64,000 nucleotides of DNA from Eupeodes corollae. Lineage: Eukaryota > Arthropoda > Insecta > Diptera > Syrphidae. Shown in pieces: positions 22,198-34,095 of the stretch. The notes below the pieces were generated by a model. The model saw only the letters and a program-made list of their open reading frames with translations. It was not told the DNA's origin and made no database searches. A program made the translations under genes and the position numbers. The DNA lies in contig NC_079148.1 in assembly GCF_945859685.1 (NCBI RefSeq), positions 57,298,421-57,362,420 on the forward strand, given 5' to 3'. Within the stretch, counting starts at the first letter, position 1, and each line of letters starts with the position of its first letter.

Positions 22198-25100
22198 TCA
22201 GTTTGATTCAGTTTGGTAGATAGAAAATATTTTACCCTTCACAGCACCAAGAGGAATGTTAACCATTTCCACAGGTGAGCTATGAAGGGCCGATCCTTGC
22301 CTGGCTAGCTCGTCAGCCCGTTCATTTCCCACGATACCACTATGGTCCGGAACCCAGATCAGGGTGACACCGAGGTTAACATTCAGGCTCGCAAGCTCAT
22401 GGCGACATTGCTGGACCAATTTAGATGAGGATGTGGCCGAGTTAATGGCTTTGACAGCTGCCTGACTGTCTGTTAAGATAGCCGCATTTCAGTTTTGGTT
22501 TGGGCTTTTTTTAAGTATCTTACATGCCTCCCTTATTGCCAGCAGTTCAGCCTGAAAAACGCTAGCAAAGTCAGGAAACCTAAAGGATTTAGCTACATTT
22601 AGGGACTCAGAAAAGATCCCAGAACCAACTCCGCACTCCATCTTTGAGCCGTCAGTAAAGATGGTTGTGTCGAAACCTATCGACACGATATCATCCTCCA
22701 AATCTTCTCTGGATGAGAAAATAACCTTAAAACCCTTACTAAGGCTCAAAGTAGGAGTTCAGCAGTCAGTGTCTACCGAGATAATATCTGATTGAATCAA
22801 TTTCATTGTGTTGCTGTGACCATAAGGTTTTGCCAACCAGCTGTTTGATTCCTTCAGACTAATAGCGCTGCAGGAAACTATGTATTTAATAAAAAGGTCG
22901 ATTGGTAGAAGATCCAAAGTAACGTTTAAGGCGTCCATTGGGCAAGTACACATGGCTCCTGTGGTGCCCACGCAAGCTGTTCTCTGAACCTTCTAAGCTT
23001 ATCAATATTTTAGGCTTTGCTTAGAGCAGGCCACCACACAATCGACCCATTTGTTAAGATTGGACGTACTACGGCTGTGTACGTCCATAAAATCACCTTC
23101 GACTGAAGTCCTAACTTTTTGCCGAAAGTTTTGCTGCAGGCGTAGAAGGCAACACAGGCCTTCTTAACCCGTACTTCAATATTTAGTTTCCAGTTTAGTT
23201 AAGGGTCAAGAACAACTCCCAAATATTTTGCACTGGTAGACAATGATAGGATTTGACCGTTGAGTCGAGGTAGCGTGAAGGTCGGTACTTTAGTTTTGGT
23301 TGTAAAGAGCAACAGTTCAGTTTTACTTTGGTTAACTCCTAGTCCAGCTGCTAACTTTCTTCAAAGCTGACTCCGTGATTTCACTAATCATAGAGGTGTA
23401 CTTTCCTGACACCAATAGCACCAAATCATCCGCATAGGCTACCGCCTTCACTCCACATCTCTCTAATTTAACGAGAATTGTATCCATGACCAGAAGCCAT
23501 AGAAGAGGCGAAAGGACACCACCCTGGGGTGTTCCCCTACTCACGTGTTTTGTTGCGATTGTATTGCCTAGAGTGGCTCGATCTTCCTACAACTGAGCAT
23601 GGAAATAATCCATTCTCGAATGAAGTCTTCTTCACCGAGCTTAACGAGCGATTCGGTAAGGACGTTGTTAAAAGCACCTTCTATGTCTAGGAAGTAGTAC
23701 CCGTAGCATGATGGTTAGTGCGTTGGACTGTCATGCAAAGGGTCTGGGTTCAATCCCTGCCTGTGCCACCTTAATTTAAAAAAAAAATAATTTTCGCGGG
23801 TACTGCCTCTTGCGAGGAATTGACAAATCCTTCAAGAGTAATTCTTGTCATGAAAAAGTGCTTTCTCAAAACTAGCCGTTCGGATTCGGCCCAAAATTGT
23901 AGGTCCCTTCCATTCCTGACAACAGTACTCGCACACAGGAATGGTTGAGAGTTGTAAGTCACTAGGCCCTGGTTCACAACGGACTGTTGCGCCACCCCAT
24001 TTGATTTGATGTCTAGGAAGGTGGCAAGAGTAAATTTTGTATAATGGATTGGAGGGCAGTCTCCGTAGATTTGCCCTTAAGATAAGCATGCATGAGAGCT
24101 TTCGAGAGGTCGTCCAACTAGGATATCTCTAATATGGTAATCAAGAATGCGCTCCAAGGTTTTAAGCACAAAAGATGTTAAGCTTATTGGTCTGAAATCC
24201 TTCGCGGATTCGTGACCTCGCCTACCCACTTTCGGGATAAAAACTACTTTGACCTGTCTAACGGAATTGACTTGCTCCATATGAGCTACGTTTAGCTCTG
24301 TGGTTTCAAGCGATTCGGGGTTATTACTCTCGCAACCCGGAAAGTGCGTCTTCATCAGTAGCTCAAGAGATTCGGCTGGAGAGGCTGTCCAGGTTCCATC
24401 AGGCCTGGACAGTCAATTAGAATTGAAGGATTACAGTGTTCCTTCGATAAAACTTTGCTGAGCCTTGCGGAGTCCTTTATGTCTTCGATTGATTGACAGT
24501 ATTCTCTCCAGCCTTGTCTTTTAGCTGATGACAGGGCTTGTTTGTAAATTTTAAGAGAGTCTTTAAACGGTTGGTAAAACTTATGTTTGTGGCAGATATT
24601 GAAAATTGTCCTCGTCATTTTCATAAGACTCGACAGTTCTTAGTTGCTTAGTTTGGAATTCGCAATTTGACTGAATTTCGTCCAGTCAGTTCTTTTGGGA
24701 TTTCTGTAAATTGGAGGGTTTTTTGACTCGAAATTAATTTGAAAAAGAATCCACTTGTGATCCGAAAACGAATTCAAAGGGGAAACTCTCCAATTCTCCA
24801 CTAATAAATTACGGTTGTTTACTAAGGTAACATCAAGCACATCCTCCCATGCATCATAATTTTCCGGGCTCGAAAAGACGAAAGTGGGAGTATTGCCTCT
24901 GTTACAAATGGTCATATTATTTTCAATAATAAAATCAAAAAGTGACTCACCTCGTTCATTGATCACAGAACTTCCCCAAAGGGTATGCCGAGCATTTGCG
25001 TCGCCTCCGATCAGAAGGTTTGCCTTTTTGATGTAAGATTCGGTTATGATTTTGCACACCTTCTCCGGAGGTGATGGTGCATTATGGGCAGAGTAAAAAG

Positions 25101-25400
25101 AGGCCATCAGCAAACCCTGTGTATTCTTGTCTTCAAATCTGACAACTTTCAGATCGGGAGTGCTAAAATTTGGACATACGAAACTTATTAAATGTTTCTT
25201 AGCTAAAATACAAGTTCTGGGATTACCTTGGTCTTGATCTGGGGTTTTATAAAAGAGGTCGTATTGGTTGTCTTGGAGGCCTCGTACCTTGAGGCCGTTT
25301 ATCCACGGTTCTTGGAAAACGCCAATGTCGAAGTTTCCCTCCCTAAGGAAAACTCTCAGATTATCTGAAGCGCACTTTTTAATTATTTTTAGCTGCAGAG
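22198..25400 (-). pseudogene. LOA-like ORF2: endonuclease, reverse transcriptase, RNase H (broken)
   Basis: The endonuclease is well preserved from about 25400 to 24640: LREGNFDIGVFQEPWINGL, LIGGDANARHTLWGS, LDVTLVNNRNLLVEN, LNSFSDHKW. The reverse transcriptase runs 24624 to about 23330: VVFIPKVGRRGHESAKDFRP, PISLTSFVLKTLERILD, RGTPQGGVLSPLLWLLVM and the catalytic VAYADDLVLLV. It is interrupted by the SINE at 23695-24008. RNase H follows (22750-22198): IFTDGSKMECGVGSG, FQAELLAIREACKIL, TDSQAAV, WVPDHSGIVGNERADELA, so its acidic residues are all visible. Several frameshifts and stops separate these parts. ORF1 and ORF2 overlap in an A-rich run (25380-25400), so ORF2 may have been reached by frameshift or reinitiation. 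Confidence 0.85.
23695..24008 (+). mobile_element. tRNA-derived SINE with 12-bp target duplication
   Basis: A tRNA-like head (about 23702-23772) carries a box A-like TAGCATGATGGTTAGTG and a perfect-looking box B GGTTCAATCCC. GTC falls where a tRNA-Asp anticodon would be, and the head ends GTGCCACC. After an A-rich linker comes a 230-bp body and a short ATTTGATTTG tail. The 12 bases ATGTCTAGGAAG flank it on both sides (23683-23694 and 24009-24020). The same site is uninterrupted in LOA copy B, proving the insertion. The internal RNA polymerase III promoter is inferred from the boxes. Confidence 0.92.
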
Positions 25401-26533
25401 CTGGGGCCCGGCAACTCGCTGGGGATCTCGACTCCGCTTATAACATCGTCATCCTCGACGTTGTCATCAGCTTTGTCGGTGTCGGAGCCCCTAGACTCTC
25501 CTCGCTACTCCTCAGAAGGTAAGAGGCGCTGGTCTTCTGAGGTTCTTTTGCTTTAACTAAAGCCCAATCGTGCATGGGGACCAGCGGATTTTGCCTCTAA
25601 AGACCGCGGATCAGGTCATGTCCGCTTGGCTTTATGCTCATGAGCGGCAACCAAATGCGAGCCTTCGGTTGTCTAGGGATGTCCTTAGCTGGGATAAGCT
25701 TGAACTTCAAGCCCTCCCAGTAATTGCTAACCTTAGGAATGCTATCACCAAGAAATCCCTAGAAAACCTGTCCGCACACTTAATTACGCTATGCCCCCTG
25801 AGCATCTCGCCAGAGTCAAAACTAGGGTAGGGGCCCTCACTGTTTGTTATAGTGTATGGAAACACCATCTCAGAGAGCTTGCCCTCGATAGAGTTCCACG
25901 CGTTCAGCAGACCTTTGCTGTTTGTGGAGAGCTCATCCACAACTGCTACGTGGAGGTCATCCCTGACAACCTTACTAAGAGTACGCAGTTGCGCTGCTCC
26001 AGAAGATGGTGCTTTCACTGGCTTTGTCCGGTCGTCAAACTTGCTCTTTTTCTGAGACGTGCAGATCTCTACCTGAGATCTGTTTCGCTTAACGGCCTTT
26101 TCTCGGCTGGCAGAAGATTGTTGTATTCATCAACAACCTTCTGGTACTTTATTTTATCTTGGGCGTCCCTCTCATGAATCACTCCGGTCTCTTCAATATT
26201 GGCAATCTTGGCAAGAATATGAGTGGCCGATTTGAAGCGGTTCCTGAGAAGAGCGCCTTCTGATTGTTTTTTGGTTCCCCGAGTTGCAACGCTACTCGAG
26301 GGTTTCGGTTTTGTACACGGTTTAGGAAGTATAGGAGTGCTATGAATAGCACTGCCTATGCTTTCTGTGGTTTTGGGTTGCTCACAAGTGCTGGAACTAC
26401 CAGCGCTAAATGAGCTCCCCTTCAAAGTCTCCTGGCTGGAGGCCAAGAGTTCATCCTCCAAGTCTGTGGAGGGTTCTACGTTCGTCTTGTCTATTTCGTC
26501 CATTTTTTTAAATTTTTTGTATTTTGGTCCCAC
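25385..26533 (-). pseudogene. LOA-like ORF1 (Gag-like), frameshifted
   Basis: Starts MGPKYKKFKKMDEID at 26533; a Ser/Thr/Pro-rich N-terminal third is followed by FKSATHILAKIANIEETG. The frame closes at 26069 but continues in another frame from about 26100 (KRNRSQVEICTSQKKSKF, then KAPSSGAAQLRTLSKVV and ELSTNSKGLLNAWNSIEGK). After a second shift it continues as LKFKLIPAKDIPRQPKARIW, SGHDLIRGL, then an acidic tail (DKADDNVEDDDVISG) ending AAKNN-stop near 25385. Non-LTR ORF1 proteins package element RNA. No CCHC knuckle was noticed in the readable parts. At least two frameshifts and one internal stop make it non-functional. Confidence 0.7.
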
Positions 26534-26720
26534 GAGTAGGTCGGAAAAAAGAGGTCATCCCCGACAGAGCCGATATACCGGGGTAAGGCAGAAAATAAGA
26601 CGGACCCTGCCAAGGCATCCGAATGAGCTCGTTAGCGACTGGTTTGCCCCCCAGCCTTTCATTCTTCGCTCATACCACCACTGAAATTAGGGACCCCGTA
26701 TCTATGGTCAAATTTCATTG

Positions 26721-26879
26721 CTAAAGCTTGCTACTATTAAGGAGTAGGAAACTTCAGCAATTCAACCTGACCTTAGCTGAGCTCCATCTTAACAACGCAC
26801 AAAACGACTGTGGTGATCATTACCGCCCGGCACCCGTCTTACAAACGAACACAAAGCTTGCAAGTTATTCAATTTTATT
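26721..26879. other. Short spacer between LOA copy A and mariner relic
   Basis: Contains GTGGTGATCATTACC. The left part may still be LOA 5' leader. No other feature. Confidence 0.3.
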
Positions 26880-27585
26880 AGGAAAAATGAAAGTTTAAAC
26901 TACCAATACACTTCGTAGAAAAAAAAACTGAGGAAAATATCGCAGCTATATCGGTCCAGTTTAAGTGATGACCATGACCGTGAATTATCGATTCGTCGCC
27001 GCGCCGTTCTCACCAATTGAGCGTCTGTAACTCCACTAGGTGGACAATTTTTCGGCATGATTTAGGTGTGAATTCTTTCAAAATACATCTAGTGCAAGAA
27101 TTGAAGCCGAATGACCTACCAAACATTTTAGTAAATAAGCTCTTGAAAAGTTAACCAAAGATCCAACTCATTTCTGGTTAAACGGATACGCGAAACAATG
27201 TAAGGAATCGATAGGTGTGTTTGGCAAACAGTCAAGTGTGGGGCCGTTTAATCCTGCCTATAGATCCTGGGATTTAACACCTCCAAACAAGTTTTTTCTA
27301 GCTCTTTTTAGTCAAAAGTCTATAGCGAGAAGCTCTAATTGCTGCGGCACTGGAAGACAACAATGAAAAGTTAATTCGTGGAATACCGGCCGATATGCAA
27401 GATTGAGTATGCAAAAATTGGACAAAGCTTGAAATGACTGAAAATCTGTCTTTTTTCGAGATTCGAGATATGTTGATATATTGAGGGAAATTCCAGGTAG
27501 GTAGATAAGTAGAAATGGCGATCTCAAGGCAACCTAGCCAATTAGCGCTGTGGTGCGCCCTTTTGATACCAAAAACTCGTTTCAC
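26880..27585 (+). pseudogene. Mariner-type transposase relic
   Basis: Blocks of the transposase at 46916-48022 are recognisable in shifting frames. They are RELSIRRRAV then VTPLGGQFFG (helix-turn-helix part), KIHLVQELKPNDLP, THFWLNGYA, SWDLTPPNKFFLALF (matching DLTPLDYFLW) and LEDNNEKLIRGIPADMQD. Many stops and indels: old and dead. The middle third is largely deleted. The small minus-strand frames here are shadows. Confidence 0.75.
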
Positions 27586-27586
27586 A

Positions 27587-29705
27587 TGTGATTGAAAGGG
27601 ACAGATTTATAGAGGAGCTTCATAGCGATTATGTTAGAGCCATTTTGTCGTATTGAGAAAAAAGATTAGGTCTCTAATCTTTGTCTCAGATAGCTCAAGA
27701 TAGCTCATTCGTGAAAGAATGCTTTTCCAAAGTATTTAATTCTAGTATTTGCCAAACCAGGAAATTTACGGACAACTACGGCAAAAGGTGTTGTAGGAGA
27801 TACCCAACTTCTCCGCATGAACTCCTATAGGCCAATGTCCGCTAAAAACCACAACAATCCTGGCTGTGTCTTGCCTTGGCCTGCATAGAAGATCGTTTGT
27901 ACGGGTTTTATTATATGGGTGGGCCATATCTTCATAGATGTAATGTAGTTGGGTAAATTAATCCACCTTCAGTTTAATTCAGTTTGGTAGATAAAAAAGA
28001 TTTTACCCTCCATAGAACCAAGGGGAATGTTAACCATTTCCGCAAGTGAGCTGTGAAGGGTTGATCCTTGCCTGGCTAGCTCGTCAGCCCGTTCATTTCC
28101 CACGATACCACAATAGTCCGGAACCGAGATCAGGGTTACACCGAGGTCAATATTCAGGCTCGCAAGCTCATTGCGACATTGCTGGACCAATTTAGATGAG
28201 GATGTGGCCGAGTTAATGGCTTTGACAGCTGCCTGACTGTCTGTAAAGATAGCCGCAATTCGGTTTTGATTGGGGCTTTGCTTAAGTATCTTACATGCCT
28301 CCTGAAAAACGCTAGCAATGTCAGGAAGCCTAAAGGATTTAGCTACATTTAGGGACTCAGAAAAGATACCAGAACCAACTCCGCACTCCATCTTTGAGCC
28401 GTCAGTAAAGATGGTTGTGTCGAAACCTATCGACACGATGTCATCCTCCCAATCTTCTCTTGATGGGAAAATAGCCTTAAAACCCTTACTAAGGCTCAAA
28501 GTAGGAGTGCAGTAGTCAGTTTCTTCCGAGATAATATCTGAGGGAATGAATTTCGTTGTGTTCCTGTGACCATAAGGTTTTGACAACCAGCTGTTTGATT
28601 CCTTCAGCCTAATAGCGCTACAGGAAACTACTCGTATGTATTTAATAAAAAGGTCGATTGGTAGAAGATCCAAAATAACGTTCAAGACGTCCGTTGGGCA
28701 AGTACGCATGGCCCCTGTGGTGCCTTCTTTAGGTTATCAATATTATAGGCTTTGCTTAGAGCAGGCCACCACACAATCGACCCATATGTTCAGATTGGAC
28801 GAACTACTGCTGTGTACGTCCATAAAATCATCTTCAACTGAAGTCCCCTTTTTTTGCCGAAAGTTTTGCTGCAGGCGTAGAAGGCAACACAGGCCTTCTT
28901 TACCCGTACTTCAATATTTAGTTTCCAGTTTAGTTTAGGGTCGAGTATAACTCCCAAATATTTTGCACTGGAAGACAATGATAGGATTTGACCGTTGAGT
29001 CGAGCGGCGGTACTTTAGTTTAGTTAACTCCTAGTCCACAACTCGTGGCCCAGTTGCTAACTTTCTTTAAAGCTGACTCCGTGATTTCACTAATCACAGG
29101 GGTGTACTTTCCTAAAACCAATACCACCAAATCATCCTCATAGGCTTCCGCCTTCACTCTCCACATCTTTCTAATTTCACGAGAATTGTATCCATGACCA
29201 GAAGCCATAGAAGAGGCGAAAGGACACCACCCTGGGGTGTTCCCCTACTCACGTGTTTTGTTTCGACTGTATTGCCTAGAGTGGCTCGAATCATACCACT
29301 GAGCATGGAAATAATCCATTCTCGAATGAAGTCTTCTACACCGAACTTAAAGAGCGATTCTTCTATGGATTCGGTAAGAACGTTGTTAAAAGCACCTTCT
29401 ATGTCTAGGAAGGTGGCAAGAGTAAATTCTTTATGATGGATTTGTAGATTTGCCCTTAAGATAAGCATGCATGAGAGCTTTCGAGAGGTCGTCCAACTAG
29501 GATATCTCTAATATGGTAATCAAGAATGCGCTCCAAGGTCTTAAGCACAAAAGATGTTAAGCTTATTGGTCTGAAATCCTTCGCAGTTTCGTGACCTCGC
29601 CTACCCACCTGTCTGTGGGCCTGTCTCCACGACATGGGCACATGTTTGTGAAGGAGGCATCCTTTGGAAATTCCAGACTTCGTTAGATTTAAAAAATAAA
29701 ACACA
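27587..29705 (-). mobile_element. LOA/R1-like LINE copy B, 5'-truncated
   Basis: Same family as 21825-26720, with nucleotide identity running from the 3' end (27590) to about 29610. It begins within the reverse transcriptase (KSGISKGCLLHKHVPMSWRQ near 29660), as expected from incomplete reverse transcription. It lacks the SINE at the equivalent site (29400-29415). Confidence 0.88.
27969..29690 (-). pseudogene. LOA-like RT and RNase H, copy B (broken)
   Basis: Reverse transcriptase blocks: RRGHETAKDFRPISLTSF, FTLATFLDIEGAFNNVL, RGTPQGGVLSPLLWLLV. The active-site motif is changed to YEDD (AYEDDLVVLV, about 29130), where copy A keeps YADD. RNase H is one long frame (28709-27969) with IFTDGSKMECG, FTDSQAAV and VGNERADELARQ. 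Seven residues present in copy A (AELLAIR) are missing after SVFQ, which removes the catalytic glutamate. Frameshifts separate RT from RNase H. Dead copy. Confidence 0.85.
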
Positions 29706-32000
29706 TTTTATTTACGTTTTACGTTTCTGGGGCGATTTTATTTGACTTTCTCTATGTAAATTGGCTTCTTTATAATTATGTTTTATTTATTCAGATTAAA
29801 ATTAGAAAGCTTTCCTTTTTGCTATATATGTATGCTTTGCATTCATTATTTACAATTGACAATTTTTTAATATTAATTAAAATGTTCGGTAACTAGGTAT
29901 ATATTTTTTCATATATATATAATAGAATTTATGCATAAATTTCTTCTAATAATAACAATTGAATATAAAGTGAAAAATGTTATTTACTTTTTTTTTAAAT
30001 TTAAAATATATTTATTGTTTAACAATTCATAAATTATCTGTATATTTATTTAATTATTTTTTTTTTAAATTTATTCTTCTCTTAAAGCAAACAATTTTCA
30101 CAGCCGTTACATTATTAATATTTTCATCTTCTGTTATTTTATGTTAATTTCAATTTAACTAATGTAATAATTATTCTTTTTAATTGTTTAATAATAATTT
30201 CGATTAATTTTAATGTAAATAATGTGTAAATATATATATATTTTTCGATTTACCTATTTATACAATACAAATAGCTACATTTCATGCATTCTGGTCCATG
30301 AGATACAAATTTATTTAAATAAAAATTTCAACATGTGTTTTTCGTTTTTTGTATTTAATATTTTTTTATTTATAAAGATTTTTAAAAATTCTTTGCTATA
30401 GTCAGTGAAATAAAGTTGTGTGTTAGGTTTTTTATTTGTTTGTTTGGCTATTTTATATAAAATAGATTGTAGTTGTTATGTTTTACCATTTTTTGTCACA
30501 CAGAGGTTTTGAAAATTTATTTTTAGTTTTTGGTTTATGTCTTGATTGAAAAAGTGAAAAATTGGATTTATCTAAAAATTTTAACATTATTCCAATTATT
30601 TTATAAGAAATAGTTTATTCTATAATATTGTTCTGCTGGAAATTATGTATATATAGAACCATTTAATATAAATGTTTTTTTTTACTTTAAATTGGTTGGT
30701 AAGTATAGAGGTTTGTGTGTGTACTTTCTTGTCACATCTAAAATATTTGTTTTTTCTTTATTGACAGGTTTAGATTAAAAAAGACTTTACAGAAAAAGCT
30801 ATTCTAGGAAGACAGACTCTATAATTTAACAAAATAAAAGGTTTATTTTATTCACGTCATTCTAGTACCTAATTTTGTCGTAATTGTAGTAGAATCATTT
30901 ATTTGTTGACATTTAATTTGAATACTACTAAAGTACTCTCTAGAAAGACTGAGTACATTTCTTTGCTTAGTTTTGAAAGGGTTTGAATCCTTAGATTCAT
31001 TTTTTTACAATTAAATTATTTCTTATGCCTAACTATTTCATATCATATTTATGATTTATCATCTTTAATCTGCTGTCAAAACTTTTAGATTCCTACCTTT
31101 ATTGTAGTGAATTAGTGCAAATTAGATTTTAAACAAGTGGACTGAATTATTTAATGTAATTTTTAGCACCTAAATTTAATTAATATTTTTTGTTCATAAT
31201 AAGGCCTAAATATTTTTTTTTTTTTTCAAAAAAGTGTCCAGTATTTTTTAGCACTTACGTAAAATATAAATATGTTAATAATATTTCCTTGTAATAGTTT
31301 TCTTTTAAAATGGTGTCCGATGTGTCAAAATTAAAAAAAAAATATGCTTAATACATAGAAAAAAAAATAAAAAAAAAACAATATTCTAAAATGAAAATAG
31401 AAATTCTTGTTTCAAAATTTTTCATAGATTTTTTTTAACAACCAACGGTGCAGATCCTTTTGGTTTGGCCAAGAAAAATAATTATGCCTTAAATGTCAAA
31501 ATTTTACATGATCTTCAATCAAATCAAGTTAAAAAATCCTTTTAAATAAAAATTGAAGATTTAATTTTGCCAACTATAAATCTCCAAAATTTTAAATATT
31601 TAAAACAAAGCTTCTTAATGGTTCAGTTTAAGCTTGAGTTAAATTTCTCAAAACACTGTTTTCTTTCGGAATTCCTGTTCCTTATTCATGTTTTTCTTAT
31701 GTTTCAATTGAAAAGGTCTTGAGCATTAAACTGAATTGAGTTGAAATACGTTTTACAGAAGGCAGAGTCAAGTTGAAACTACGAGTAGTTGAAAAAATCA
31801 AAATGTGTTGTTTTTTCTTTTTATTTAGATGCTAGGGTTTATTTCAATTATGCCATATTTTTTTAACTAAATAAATACAATTAAAAGGCATATTGTAGGA
31901 CAACTCCGTCTGCAGCTTTATCTTTATTGTACCAATCGATGGTGATAGGTGTCAGTTCTTTTTTGACAACAATGAAGATTGAACGCATTACGATAAACGA
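29706..32000. other. 2.3-kb AT-rich stretch without recognisable genes
   Basis: Very AT-rich with homopolymer runs and no open frame worth naming. It could be distal 3' UTR or intergenic DNA of the minus-strand VWC gene, which ends at 37763; that is speculation. No repeats were identified. Confidence 0.4.
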
Positions 32001-32223
32001 CTTTTTTTTAGTTCAGAGCTAAGCACTGAGCAGTGTCTGAGCGAACAGAGTAGAGTAGAGTGTTCAGTATTTAACTCTGTTTACTCAGTTATTTTATTCT
32101 GAGCTCACAGAGCGCGCTCTGAACACGTTCAGAACTAAAAAATAAACACGAATTTGAAGCTCTGACCGATGAGAGCTCAAAAAGAAACAGAATTATTTTT
32201 GTGACAGTTCTGAACTAAAAAAG
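32001..32223. mobile_element. Short MITE, TIR about 14 bp
   Basis: The left end CTTTTTTTTAGTTCAGAG and right end TTCTGAACTAAAAAAG are inverted complements. Inside are repeated words on the theme of GAGCTC/CTGAAC (GAGCGCGCTCTGAAC). Length 223 bp, no coding. No clear target duplication. Confidence 0.55.
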
Positions 32224-32815
32224 AAAAACGCCAAAAGATCAATCCACAAGCCGTTGTTGTTGAATCTGTCAAATAGAGTGTTTTCAAATATGGACGAAAT
32301 GATTTTGACAACTCGTGGTGGCCATATTGTTGCTTTTACATTCTGTCAAAATATCTTCTTTTAATCAGTCACTAAAGACAAATCATCAAGGCAACTTAAA
32401 GCGTTGAGTAAAAAAGGATAAAATTGTATTATCAAAGTAGGTGTTCGCTTTTAGCATAGATGCGTGGTTGTGCCCTTTTGTATCGGGTGGACATAGTCTT
32501 GAACAATCAGTCAACATCCGTACGTCAACGAAACGCAAGATCTGCCGACAACATCGCCAAAGTTCTTGCAAGTGTGCAGAAGAACCCGAGGAAATCAATT
32601 CCGTCTCGTTCATAAGATCGTGTCTTTTCGGAGACTTCGATATGGCGAATTTTGAGTTGTGATTTGGGCCTGTACACCTAAATCCAACTGACACAAGAGC
32701 TGAAACTAGACGACCATATTCAGCGTCGTATGTTCTCTGATTGGATTTTTGAGCAGTTGGAAGCTGATCTTAATTGTATTCAAAAAATTATCTCAAGCGA
32801 TGATGCCCATTTTTT

Positions 32816-33955
32816 ATAATAAGCACACACTCAACTGGATATTAATATCCTTATTATGCAGAGGCACAGTGTGAGCACTAGGAAGGGGAGAGAGATTTTA
32901 CAAGGAGATGTCGGGGCACATTGGTTTTGAATTCCTGAATATTGCAATGACTAGGAAAGACAGAGTGTGGTATTCCACATTCGCGTAGTACGGCTAAAGA
33001 ACGAATCTCTGTATTTGACAGTACGGCCGAATTTTTACTTGAGGGTAAGCTGATGAGAATTCCCGGAAGTGCGAATATTACGGTTGAACTATTTAAGGGG
33101 GGGAATGCAGCTGGCTATTTCACTAGAGCATAAACCGTCAAAATAACGGTAAAAAAGGGTGGGACTAGAAACCTTACGATGATGTTAAAACGAAGTAAAT
33201 GAACTTATGATGATATTATCAGCTATCAATTTAAATGCTCCACGGTTAATTACTATTCAAGTGGCTTAAATAAGTTGCAGGAGGAACTGCCCAGAGATGG
33301 GAGTTATACTCAAGCTTTAGACGTATAGTCTTGTAGATAACAACCAGATCAGAAGGTGTGAAATATTTCATGCATCGGCTAAGGAAACCCAAACACCTTG
33401 CCGTATTTTTGGCGAAATCGCGTACGTGATCGTTCCACAAGAGGTGGTTGATGATACACATACCGAGAATATTGGGATGTTCAGTGTCCTCGATGCAAGT
33501 GCCATTTATAGGGGGGTATATTTCGCTTCAACGATACAAGACAGCAAAGCTGTTTAAGTCGGAATTTAATTGAGCTTATCATATTTTGTCGTTGCAGTTC
33601 CACATCCGAAGAAGAGGTAGTTGAGCCTGAAAACGAATATAAAAACGAAGAGCACTATCGTCAGCGAAACAATGTATTGGATTAGAAGTTGCAGACAGGA
33701 GATCATTAATAAAAGTGAGAAAGAGTGTTGGAGATAGAACAGAGCCTTGTGGCACACCAGCATTTATTTTGTGGTTTTCAGACTTGAATCCGTCCAATAC
33801 TACTATCCAAGAGGTAATTACTAATCCAATGAAGTAGGGATTCATTAAAGCCGAAAGCACGCATTCAGAGCCTGATGCCAAACCCTATCAAATACTTTTG
33901 AAATATCTAGTGCAATAATTTGAAAGAATGAAAGAAAGATTTAGGACGACACTCG
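32816..33955 (-). mobile_element. Jockey-like LINE fragment (RT and 3' part)
   Basis: Minus-strand frames give reverse transcriptase blocks: NAGVPQGSVLSPTLFLTFIN then HCFADDSALRF (33881-33579; FADD in place of the YADD active site). Downstream is the C-terminal LWNDHVRDFAKNTARCLGFL and YFTPSDLVVIYKTIRLKLEY (33461-33246). It is truncated at the 5' side and sits inside the mariner relic. Frameshifted, so dead. Confidence 0.8.
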
Positions 33956-34095
33956 AAATTCATGATTTGCCAATACATCGAAATAAAGTTACTCTTTGGT
34001 GTGAATTATGAGCTGAAAGTGTCATCGATCCGTATTTCTTCGAAAATTATGCTGGCCAATCCATCACCGTCAACGGCCGGCGGCTGCGATCAGTA

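Larger units (their letters stand above)
21825..26720 (-). mobile_element. LOA/R1-like non-LTR retrotransposon with RNase H, copy A
   Basis: Read on the minus strand, it has a 5' leader (about 26720-26534), ORF1 (26533 to about 25385), ORF2 with endonuclease, reverse transcriptase and RNase H (about 25400 to 22198), and a 3' UTR to about 21825. The 3' boundary is set by comparison with copy B: TGAAAGGGACAGATTTATAG occurs at 21826 and 27590, and similarity stops there. Gag + EN + RT + RNase H is the organisation of LOA, I and related clades. RGTPQGGVLSPLLW is LOA/R1-like by memory. Confidence 0.82.

Noticed and set aside
23702..23772. A functional tRNA gene
   Set aside because: The head is imperfect, sits at the end of a 314-bp unit with a 12-bp target duplication and belongs to a SINE family.
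25791..26177. 128-codon plus-strand frame
   Set aside because: Shadow of LOA-like ORF1 on the minus strand.
33050..33057. CTGATGAG, the core of a hammerhead ribozyme
   Set aside because: No matching GAAA-flanked stems nearby; chance occurrence in a LINE 3' region.
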